From Pyrus communis (taxonomy: Eukaryota > Streptophyta > Magnoliopsida > Rosales > Rosaceae), in contig NC_084807.1 in the NCBI RefSeq assembly GCF_963583255.1, positions 27,912,381 through 27,976,380 on the forward strand: DNA of 64,000 bases, read 5' to 3'. The translations under genes and the position numbers were made by a program. Positions 14,520 through 24,183 of the stretch are shown here, piece after piece. Numbering within the stretch: the first letter of the stretch is position 1; every line of letters starts with the position of its first letter. The notes beneath the pieces are model-generated. The model was not told where the DNA came from and did no database searches. It saw only the letters and a list, made by a program, of their open reading frames with translations.

Positions 14520-14814
14520 TCAGTGACGGAGCTACAAAGGGTCAAATTGGGTCGTCAGGTGACTCGTGAACACAGGAAATATGACTGGTGAGCACCTCGG
14601 ATGAACTTGTGGTCCTCTGTATTGATAACAAATATATAATGCAATGTTTTCAAAATATAAAGAAGCGCCGTGAACAATTATAGCTTTTAATATTACTTTT
14701 ACCTTGAATCGTGAATGAATATACTACCGTTTAATTCTTTTTTGATATTATCGTTTAAATTTTTTTCAATCATGTTTATATCCTGATCTTGTCAAGTTCT
14801 AAATCCGTCACTGA
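14520..14814. mobile_element. small hAT-like element
   Basis: Inverted ends TCAGTGACGGA (14520) and TCCGTCACTGA (14804-14814). The 8 bases outside each CAGTGACGG end, gttggagt and attggggt, agree at 6 of 8 positions, consistent with a degraded 8-bp hAT target duplication. About 295 bp, non-coding. Confidence 0.6.
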
Positions 14815-15795
14815 TTGGGGTGATACCTGTATCAAACCAAAATTCGAACCAAAGTCAAGTCTTTTCTACAGTTTCTCGCCTGACATGATCTGAAATACGC
14901 GTGGAGATCGTAGAAATAAAAAGGTGGCTATGGTGGGGATGTGGAAGCCCTACCAACGACGACGACCCACAGAGAAATTGGAATCGTACAAAAAAGTTGC
15001 TCATGCAAATGCCAACCGTTCCTTCCTGGAAATTGGATACGAACTCTATGATTGCAAAATACATTTCAAAACCCACTGAACTACTCGTCAAAAAGTGTAA
15101 GAAGCCACTAGGGTGCCGTTTGGCAGTGGGAGATCAGATCACTGATAATGTAATAAAGTTTCGTAAGCCTTAATTAGTATTCGGAAACTTTTCGGAGTAG
15201 GGATCTTCGATTTCTAATTAATTTTTAAATGTAGATTAATTGTGAAGTATGCATCATATCGAATTTCAACAATTCGAATGTTTTTTTTTTTAAGTTATAC
15301 TGTATAGATCATTCTTGCAAAATATTAGTCAAATCGAAAATATTTGAGATATCTAATTGAGTTATAAGAAATTAACAGACACTAGGTTCTAAAAAACTAA
15401 TGCAATTTTATCGTGATAATTAAATATGCAAATAATTTCGAATTGAATTAAATTTTTGCAAAAATGATATATGAATCGAGACTTACCAAATAAATGTTTC
15501 GAATCGTTGAAATTTAATGTGAAGTGAATCACATGAATAATCCACATTTGGAAAGAAAAAAAAAATGTAAATCCCTTCTCTTCAAGGTCTGAATTAGTAT
15601 TATTTGATATCTTGAAGATGCAAAATACCAATTAAAATTTAATTAATTTTCTCTTGCAGCCAAAAATAGCACATGATTTTGTTGACCGGAGACTGCGGTT
15701 CTGTTGTGTAGCTTGCGTCTTGACCATAATGACGTTGACTCGGCTCCTTCCTCTGTAACTTCCTTCTTTCTCTTTCCTTCCCTCCTCAGTTCTTC

Positions 15796-15804
15796 GGTAT
15801 AAAT
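15796..15804 (+). promoter_or_regulatory. TATA-like box upstream of HIPP gene
   Basis: The sequence ggtataaattgcag lies about 125 bp upstream of the ATG at 15925, the usual position for a plant TATA box. The 1-kb stretch before it (14815-15790) shows no other gene. Confidence 0.5.
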
Positions 15805-15924
15805 TGCAGTCCCAGGACTCTTCACTTCACCAAGACACTTTCAACGTCTCTCTTGGATTCTGCTTAAATATTTGAAGCTTTTTATTCAACTTCTTGCTCT
15901 CAGATCTCTCAAGCTCCACAGAAA

Positions 15925-16685
15925 ATGATGAAGGTAATTAGGGCTTTTACTCTGCTCAAAAGCTCTTTCTTTTTGCAGACAACTTTTTTATGTGATGCTT
16001 TTTACATAAAAGATATGCATGCATGACCAATGCTACTACTTTTGATCTTTGCTTATTTTTTCTGACTATAATTTGCTGCGGGTCTAAACTATACTATTTT
16101 GTTACATGACAGAAAGTAGTGTTGAAATTGGAAGTATACAACGAGAAGTCTAAGAAGAAAGCCATGAAGGCCGTGTCGGGGCTTGAAGGTACTAAATCCA
16201 TGGCCATATTACTCTCTTCTTCAACATTTTACTCCGATTTCAATAGTTTTTCGAACTAGCAGATTTATGCGTAGCCAAGTTAGTTACAGCAGTTTGCTAG
16301 TCTCTCAAGTTCAAATCCACATGTATTAAGTGACGAACTTATTTAATTTTGTTAATGGAATTCTCTTTCTGCAGGGCTTGATTCAATTTCCATGGATATG
16401 AAGGACAAGAAGTTGACGGTCACAGGGGACATAGATCCGGTGGAGTTGGTGGCAAGATTAAGGAAGCTTTACCCTACTGAGATAGTCTCAGTCGGACCGG
16501 CAAAGGAGGAGAAGAAGGAGGAGCCAAAGAAGGAGCAGCCAAAGAAGGAGGAGCCGAAGAAGAAAGATCCAAAGGAGGAATTGGCTGAGGCTATGAGGGC
16601 CTACCAAGCTCAGTATCCTCCAATGCCTGCATATTACTGCGTAAGAAGTGCAGAAGAGGATCCCAATTCTTGTGTCATTTGCTGA
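15925..16685 (+). CDS. heavy-metal-associated (HMA) isoprenylated plant protein, metal motif lost
   Basis: HIPP family member: an HMA ferredoxin-like fold plus a C-terminal isoprenylation signal, usually membrane-associated metallochaperones or scaffold proteins. Three exons: 15925-15933 (only MMK), 16113-16188 and 16375-16685, giving 131 residues. The first exon of nine bases was chosen because ATGATGAAG|GTAATT leads in frame into [23 protein letters not shown] domain about residues 3-70: [48 protein letters not shown]. The canonical CxxC metal site is absent (YNEKSKK in its place), so metal binding by that site is unlikely. A Lys/Glu/Pro-rich linker ([19 protein letters not shown]) follows, and the protein ends in CVIC, a CaaX box. 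In Arabidopsis, HMA genes form a small cluster next to PAM68L; only one is here. Confidence 0.88.
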
Positions 16686-17520
16686 ATGGTTGGTAAAATT
16701 TTATTGACATGCATGGTGTTTTTCAAGAGGAGAAATCGGATGTACATAGTTGGTATTGGCTTTCTATGATCTAGAAGTCTCTGTGGTATTTTTATGTACT
16801 ATTTTGTATTTTTCTTTTGGTGTGGACGCCAAACTTGTGATTAAGAAGGCTGAAATGTTTCTGTGAGTTTTTTCGATTTCCGAAAAGAATGGATAGTCGT
16901 GACTTGCCACAAGTTTTTTTCCTTAAAAAAAAAAATAGTAATATTTAAGTGAAAATGATTTTCGCACTTTTTTGTTTAGTGTAAAACACTCTGCTTATCA
17001 CTTGTTGATTACGCGCTTCTTTTTTAGTGCACTATTATCTGCTAATCACTTGTTGACTTTGAGAATGCAAAGTTGAGATTAATGGTTGATTCTTAATGTC
17101 AACGTTGAGGTTTTTGTTTTTGTTTTTTTTTTTTTTTTTTTTTTTTGGAAAAACGTTGAGGTTTACATCATGCCACAAACATAGTAATCGTCGTCCACCA
17201 AAAGTTAAGGGGCAATATTACGTGTGTGATTGCGTGATTGCGAGAGGACAATACTTTTTCTATATTTGATCATAAATTTGAGAACTTTCATATCATTTTT
17301 GATAGATCTCAGCGACTATATCTTTTTAAGGGTATTTTTATCAATTTAATTCTTTAACTTAATAAGAAAATTGACAAATTTTTACACAGAATGATCAAAA
17401 TAATTAACGATGAACAAACTCATGAACTACTTTTATCGACGTGATCAAAATGTATGTGAAAAATTATATTAATCACAATAACAATTTTTATCTAACAAGC
17501 CTGATTAATTAAATCAAGAG
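16686..17520. other. 3' region of HIPP gene and intergenic
   Basis: The 3' UTR of the HIPP gene is followed by AT-rich DNA with a T-run at about 17123-17146. No gene seen. Confidence 0.5.
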
Positions 17521-17671
17521 GTGTGTTATCCACACATCCCTTTTTACTTCTCACACATCCTTTGTTAATTTCTGTCTGTTGATCTTTTTCAATTCATTCG
17601 ATTCGATAATCAAAAATTAAAAGAATGTATGAAAAGTAAAAAATAATGTGTGAATATCATACCTCTTAAAT
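17521..17671. mobile_element. MITE family with copies at 21531 and 23381, copy 1
   Basis: The ends resemble gtgttatccacacatcc and its inverse (gtgtgaatatcat). The interior has the shared block caattcattcgattcgat then caaaaattaaaa. Related copies lie at 21531-21658 and 23381-23545. The three share layout but are diverged. Confidence 0.55.
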
Positions 17672-18205
17672 CAAATGCGATGAAGACTTCCGTGTGTGCA
17701 AAACAAATACAGATGCAAAATGTCTCAATCGGCACAGAAGATTAGGATTCTGTATGATGTAATGATATAAGTAGACGTATAACAGTAGGCTTCCTGTTGG
17801 TTCGTTAATTATTCTAGTGATCTCTCCCCACATCAACATCGAATGGAAAACGTCGTCGCCGGCCAGTAGATGGTTCCATTATGTTATCATCAATGTCGGT
17901 ACTAATTAACCATTATTTGTGTGGTACATATATATCGTTACTTTTTAAATTCCTAATGCAGCTTGGTTAATGTTTGCAGAGTTTGTTATGTCTAATCAAG
18001 TTGTGCATTTATTTGCGGGGTGATTTAATGGTTAATACCGAATTACATACTTGTATTTCATACAATATATATTGAATTCAATTTTTGATAATCGTGAATG
18101 ACACGATAATGATTAGAGGAGGCTGAAATACTTATGTGGGTTTTTTTAGCCCTTGAATGAGTGGGCTACCGTGGTAAAATCACAAACTGATTATTTATTT
18201 TTTAA

Positions 18206-18352
18206 CAAACGATATTATCTACAAGGAAGAGGACAAATTTAGCCTCACAATAGACTAATAATAATGTGGTTTAAGTTTGTTTTTGACGAGAATCGAACTT
18301 AAGACTTCTCACTTACAAGTAAATAAGAAAACCACTAGACCGTAATACTAAG
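18206..18352 (-). mobile_element. tRNA-derived SINE, copy 2
   Basis: Minus strand: TTACGGTCTAGTGGTT (A-box like) then AGTTCGATTCTC (B-box, 18299-18288) and the same tail as the copy at 9658-9808. It ends near an AT-rich run. Confidence 0.65.
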
Positions 18353-18518
18353 AGGAAAAAAAAAATTTAAGTTGTGTATTTTGTTTTACTTCTTCTAACT
18401 AGCACATTGAACCACATAAAAAGAAAATAGAAAACGTAATAGTACTTAATTAGAGAATATAATATGATCACTAAACACTGATTAACACATAACTGTCGTC
18501 TAGTTCATTTTAAAATCA

Positions 18519-18680
18519 GGAACTTTAACGAAAAGCTTTCGGTACTATTCACTTTAATGAAAAACTACATTTTAATCCTAAAAGTCAATCATGGTATTAT
18601 TCACTTATAACACATTTTTATCCTTTTAGTTAAAACTCAATGTTTTCAAATTATTTTCATTAATTTTTCTTTTAAAATGA
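18519..18680. mobile_element. dispersed MITE, family ggaactttaacgaaaa, copy 1
   Basis: Starts ggaactttaacgaaaagc, has tactattcactttaa and aaaagtcaatcatgg blocks, and ends ttttcttttaaaatg. Two more copies are at 20105-20265 and 49671-49826, each about 160 bp. Ends are weakly inverted. Non-coding. Confidence 0.65.
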
Positions 18681-19076
18681 TTCATTAGAAGCTTTTTATA
18701 ATTGTTGAGATGACATCAATCCATATGCAATGTAAGAGCTCAGATCTAAGCACCTCCTTGTATTACAACTTGCAGTGACATCAACTCATTATTTAATAGT
18801 AGGCTTAGTAGCTTAAGTTAAACATACCTAGGAACTCTCCAAAAAAGTTGCAAATTTTTTAAATTAACAAGCGAACAATGTTAAAAAACTATTTGAGCTA
18901 CTTAATTTCTTTTATTTTTCATACAACATGTTTGAATCCAAACAAGTTGGAAATTCGCACATGACTCTACACAATTTCATGATGAGTCAGACTAAGCCCT
19001 AAACAAGTAAGGCAACCAAGAAAACTGAAGTCTCAGTTCCTAGGCTCGTAGCTCCTGGCCCTGTTTAGCCAATGGA

Positions 19077-19268
19077 ATGAGGATCCTTTCCGGATCTTCT
19101 TTGTGAGGATCTAGGGATCCTCAAATCATGTTAGTTCATTATATATTGTGCGATCATAAATTATTTTAAATACTTTTATTTAAAATTAAATATGAATAGT
19201 ATATGACTAACCGTATAATATATGATAAACGGACACGATTTGAAGATCCGAAAAGAATCCTCATTTTA
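19077..19268. mobile_element. fold-back MITE
   Basis: The left arm aatgaggatcctttccggatcttc pairs with the right arm gaagatccgaaaagaatcctcatt (inverse). The interior is AT-rich and non-coding. Confidence 0.6.
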
Positions 19269-19447
19269 GCGGATGGATACCTGCTGTGTACTTTCTTCGG
19301 GTGCATCGAAAAATATTACTGGTGATTCTTTGCTTCTTTCATCTCTTCGTTCTCCGTTTTTCAAAAAAGGTCCCATCTTCCTTAAGCTGAGTTACTTTGA
19401 CCCTTCCTCCCGTACATCCTTACTCTCTGATTGATCAAGTAAACTTA

Positions 19448-19774
19448 GGGCTGGTTTGGTATTGCTGTGCTTTGGAAAAAAGTCGCTTCTGCTGTATTGT
19501 GAAAATAAGCAGCAGAGTGTTTGGTAAACTTTTTTGTAAAAGTGTTTTTGAAAAAAAAAAGCAATATTATCGTGTTTAGTAAACTTTTATATAAAACATA
19601 TATGAAAAAAAACCAGTTTTTCAAAGTTGGGTTTTGCAGCTTCTTGTTTTTGGCTATTTTTCACCAAAAACTATGAAAAAAAGCTGAAGCTGAATGTTTA
19701 CCAAATACAAAAACAGCTCATAGCTTTTTTTTATACCAACTTTTTTCAGAATCACCTCAATATCAAATCAGACC
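19448..19774. mobile_element. MITE, PIF/Harbinger type, TTA target site
   Basis: Left end GGGCTGGTTTGGTATTG and right end CAATATCAAATCAGACC are imperfect inverse copies, and both are flanked by TTA (19445-19447, 19775-19777). The interior is rich in A/T runs. Reading frames across it are spurious. Confidence 0.7.
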
Positions 19775-20104
19775 TTAATCTTTCTATTCTTATTAAGAGT
19801 CAAACCCAGATTAATCAAATAGGCCAGTTCTCTATTTTAACAAACTTTAAATATTTTGTTACTAACAATTCAAACTCAACTCACTCAATTTTTAAAACCA
19901 TATTCGCTCTCTTCTTCTTTTTCTTTGATTCACTGTTAAACCATTTAGTTCTGAATCTTGATTCTATAAATTTAAAAAGTAACTTTTCACTTTAATATTA
20001 TATAAAGTATTTTCGACATGAGTATGCTCAATTGGACTGTTTAAAATAAATTTTAGAGATCTTACAGCTTTTCTATTAAACTTTCAATCCAATGATTAAT
20101 ATTT

Positions 20105-20265
20105 GGGAACCTTAACGAAAATATTCTGATACTATTCATTTTAATGGAAAATCATATTTTTACACTAAAAAATCAATCATGGTACTATTCACTTTACACT
20201 TTATTTTGTCATTATCGTTAAAACTTAAAATTTTCAAGCTCTTTTCATTAGTTTTCCTTTTAATA
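20105..20265. mobile_element. dispersed MITE, family ggaactttaacgaaaa, copy 2
   Basis: Matches the copy at 18519 in order and length: gaaccttaacgaaaat, tcaatcatggtactattcac, and cattagttttccttttaa. Confidence 0.65.
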
Positions 20266-20579
20266 TTTTTCATGGATTAATGTGCAAGTCAAATACAGCC
20301 TTCAATTAAATTGAAGTTGAATGAATAGAAAGAAGAATGTAAAACTGTGCAAACCATCACCTACTCACGTTAACATATATACATATGAGAAGTTTAATTT
20401 TAGCACAAGGTAATGTTAGGAAAATTAAATTTGTAGATAATATTTTTAAAGGCTAAATGATATGAAAGTTGATGATTAGATTATTACTTAAGCGTTAATA
20501 AACATGCCTATTTTTATTAGTGACACATCATTTAGTTTGTAAATTTAATTTTTCTAGCATTAACCTTTTTAACGTACCT

Positions 20580-20606
20580 GTTATATATATATATATATAT
20601 ATATAT
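20580..20606. repeat. (TA)n microsatellite
   Basis: Uninterrupted TA dinucleotide tract. Confidence 0.9.
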
Positions 20607-20835
20607 TATTAAGTTATTTATGTTATAGTACGGGCAAATTTATTTTCAAATAATGCATATAAATTTATGGCACATCATTCTAATTTTATAACAAGTGAAT
20701 CAATAATACCGTGTAATCGACACACTCAAAAATTTACGTCAAGAGAATAAGGGGAAAACAAAAACTAACTAATGGTGCTTGAAGCCATGGTAACCAAAAT
20801 CTATCAATTTAATTACATAAACCAAACTTAAACCA

Positions 20836-21390
20836 TCATTTATTACTATTATTACTCTCGTCTTCCTCCCTCCACATCTCAACCCAATTGCTTTGAGCTT
20901 CTTCCAATCCAAGAACTGAACCCTTCTTCTCTGCATCCCAACTTGTAGACAATGCCCCATACGCTATCCCAAGAGCCGATGTCCCAAAAGTCAACAAGGT
21001 CGTCAAGAATGGTAGCCAAAGTGGCACGTCCCACAAGTGGTTCTCCTTCACCGCGTCAAAAACTTTCAAAAACGCAAAGCCCGTGGCCAAAGGCAGCCCC
21101 ACGGCGGCGATAATTCTCACTAGCATTCTCTCGAAAACAACCTGTGGAACTTCCTCGTCGCCATCGTTGTTATCATTTTTGCCGGAGATTTTGCTTGTCG
21201 GCGTTTCGTTTGTGGTGGCTGGTTGCTCACTGCCAAAGCCTTTTGCATTTGCATGTGTTTTGTACGTACTTCTTTTAGGGTGGCTTTGGTTCTGCAAGGT
21301 TCTGGGGTGGAAGGTTAGGGTTTTGGGCTTCCATGGCGAAGAGCTTGAAAGATAGAGAGATGGTTGGAAGGAAAAAATCAGAGTTTTCAT
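20836..21390 (-). CDS. PAM68L: PAM68-like chloroplast thylakoid assembly factor (DUF3464)
   Basis: PAM68 assists photosystem II assembly, and PAM68L in Arabidopsis is needed for the chloroplast NDH complex. Single exon, 184 residues. The N-terminus is rich in Ser, Thr and Lys without acidic residues (chloroplast transit peptide, about residues 1-50). An acidic patch (DNNDGDEE) precedes the conserved core VPQVVFERMLVRIIAAVG. Two membrane segments follow: about residues 90-112 (AAVGLPLATGFAFLKVF) and about 125-147 (LPFLTTLLTFGTSALGIAYG). The C-terminal block SVLGLEEAQSNWVEMWREE is nearly invariant in the family. I chose PAM68L over PAM68 from the neighbouring genes (see synteny finding); sequence alone does not separate them here. 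Confidence 0.9.
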   Translation of the reverse strand: MKTLIFSFQPSLYLSSSSPWKPKTLTFHPRTLQNQSHPKRSTYKTHANAKGFGSEQPATTNETPTSKISGKNDNNDGDEEVPQVVFERMLVRIIAAVGLPLATGFAFLKVFDAVKENHLWDVPLWLPFLTTLLTFGTSALGIAYGALSTSWDAEKKGSVLGLEEAQSNWVEMWREEDESNNSNK

Positions 21391-21530
21391 GGCTTAGGCT
21401 GGGTTACTTCTTTATAACGTCAAAGTTAAGTTGTATGGTCTTATTGCTATAAACCTTATCACAAATGAATGGTGGTGACATGGTCTCTAGAGATATTTTG
21501 TGATTTATTTTGAGATTTTTAATTAGTTGT

Positions 21531-21658
21531 GCTATTCAAACATCTCTTTTTATGTCCCAATATCATTAATTTTTGTCCCTTGTTCTTGTTCAATTCATTC
21601 GATCCGACGGCCAAAAATTAAAAAGATGTGTAAAAGGTAAAAATGAGTATGCACTACC
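21531..21658. mobile_element. MITE family of 17521, copy 2
   Basis: Shares caattcattcgatccga and caaaaattaaaaagatgtg blocks with the copy at 17521-17671. Confidence 0.5.
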
Positions 21659-23380
21659 TTTTTAATTTTCTGATCACCAAATTAAGCTAGGATAATTTGT
21701 TCTATACTGAACAAGCAAAACTCATAATAAAGTGAGAAAGGAACCAAATTAGTAAATCACAACTCGACCTACTTGTGCTCTTGCAAGCGACATAAACCAA
21801 TGGTCGTGTTTTGTAACCATTTCGTTTTTAGATTTTAATTTTACTTTTTGTGCTTGAGATATATGACAACAAAAATGTATAAGAAAAATGATGGATGAGG
21901 AAGCGTGATGTGAGGGAGGAGAAGAACGAATGAAAACAAAATCTAAAAAATGAAAAACAACTTAAAATGTCAATCCATAATACTTCTACAACTCTGCTTC
22001 TGATATGAAGAAACTCAACCTACTTAATTATGATGTCAATCCATGATACTTCCTAGTTTAACTTCATATCGTGTAGTACTACTAGAGAGAAATGTCTACC
22101 TTGAGATGTTTTGTGATTTATATAGTATTAATGTTGTTTCTGTTTTTTAATTTTAGGTTTGGTTTTTACTCTCTCAATTCTAAGACCAAGTCGATTCGAA
22201 AATTATTGGTCAAAACAACCAAGGAAGAAATATATAATATCGGATTGAGAAATGAAGAGATTGTATAAGCAAAAGCGTGCATACGAGCCTATAAGCAAAA
22301 CTCACAGTAAGTCAAGGCGATTGTGTCCCAGGGATCCTGATCCATGTCATCACTAGCTCATCAATCAACCAAAGGGAGAGAAACTTCCTTACCAAAGTGT
22401 TATTTTCCGTTCTTAATTATTTTTCTCCTCTCATGAGAGTTGAGAGCAGAATATATAAAAGTATTTTCTTTTAACCATAGGGTGTGTAATTGAACTCCAC
22501 AATATATAGAAGTGGTTGGTACTTATAAATTGTGTATTCGATAAAATGGTATGAACAATATTACATATTAAGATCAATTTCTGGTTGATCATATCCAATT
22601 TTGAAGTTGGACCCCTACTCATTTTGTAGAGAAAGTGGTCCCTGTAAACCAGATGAGTTAGGATTATAGGTAGTGATATTCAAAACCCTTTTTTATCTTC
22701 CACACAGAGAACATATTTCATATATAAAGTAATATTTGGTATAAATTTAGTATATTATATCTAATTATATCTAATTATATTTCATTATATCATTATCTTT
22801 TTAATCTTGTAGACCTATCTTGGAGTTTATCCAAACTAAACGGAACATAGCTAAGATATCAAACCCCATTTTTGTAGTAAAACGACGTCGTCTCATCATG
22901 AATGTTGGGTCAGATTGAGTCTTTCTTCCACGCGGAGTAAGTTGGGCGCTTCTGCAACCAAGCGGCAGCCGTGACACCATTTTTTTCCGATCAATATTAG
23001 CTAATTTACCTTGTGTTTGGGCATCCAAATCATGAAAATTTCGGACAGCGGCCCAGCCTTCATTCAAGCATTTTGACGAACAATTTTGATGCAGGCTGAG
23101 GGGTGGCTGCCCCTCCTTGTCCTGCTGTAGCTTCGCATGTGGCCCCACCCTTCAAATAAATTGAAGATTACAATTCCTCTAACGTAACAAAAAAATATAC
23201 AACCTGAACAAGGCTAACATTTGATCGAAATCAGATTAGGTAATTTAGGTATGTTTTGCCTTCATACATATCTTCTAGTATATTCCGAAGTTTATTTTGG
23301 GCCATCAACAAATTAAAAAGATAATTTCCTTCTTGGCATTTTTATGTTTCAAGGTTCAAACTGAGAGTGATTAATAATTG

Positions 23381-23545
23381 GGTTGTGTTATTCACACATT
23401 TTTTTTAATCTTCTATACACCCTCTGCTAATTTTAGTTAATTAAATAATAATCTTCAATTCTTTCAATTCGAGACAAAAATCGAGTAGAGTGTTGAAAAG
23501 TTAAAAAAGGAAAGGGGTGTGCGTAGCCACACCCTTTCATATTTT
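23381..23545. mobile_element. MITE family of 17521, copy 3
   Basis: Starts gtgttattcacacatttt, has a tctttcaattcgagac block and ends gtgtgcgtagccacaccc. Diverged from the other two copies. Confidence 0.5.
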
Positions 23546-24183
23546 GCACGCAACTGAAGACATGATCAAATATGTTTGGTAAGATCTGTCGTCATTAGTG
23601 TCCAAAACAAGCGTATTAACTTAAGTCATTAACAATAAACTAAGTACAGAAAGCAAACTGCGTTGAATTAATTTTTATTTTAATTATTAAGCAACTGTTG
23701 CGTCAGTAAGGGCACGTTGTTTCTTATATTTGATCAAACACGTACTATTTTATTTGGTTTAATTAATTAAAACTAAGATGGTCTTCAAGCATGCAGAAGG
23801 AAGCATAAACAAATGCAAACAACTCAACTTGATTAACTGTGAATGTATAAAATATATCAGCGTGAATATATAAATATATATCATCAACTACTTTTTCTAC
23901 TGTTGCATGTTGCATGTTGCAAATAGCATGCACACCATACTATATAATTACAGATTAAGAATAAACCTAAAGAAAATTTTGTTACGTTCCATAACTAATT
24001 TACTTTAATTAAATTTACCACCTGTAAACTTTATGGTCACTGGGGTTTGGCAGCTTCTCATCATCCGATTTTCTTGAGGCCTGCTAAGATCAAAATTTTC
24101 ATATAAACAAGGTGAACGTATATATGCGACACAATGATTGTTATGTTACGTCACGTTTGATGTCTAAAATTGGATTGGATATA

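Larger units (their letters stand above)
21391..24183. other. intergenic between PAM68L and the DUF21/CBS gene
   Basis: Contains two MITE copies (21531-21658, 23381-23545) and AT-rich DNA. A 115-codon frame on the minus strand (23148-22801) has no recognisable domain. No gene is supported. Confidence 0.5.

Noticed and set aside
14901..15173. 90-codon plus-strand frame near 15 kb
   Set aside because: No known motif or conserved exon structure; too weak to call.
22801..23148. 115-codon minus-strand frame
   Set aside because: No recognisable domain, no splice partners and no promoter; surroundings are repeat-rich.
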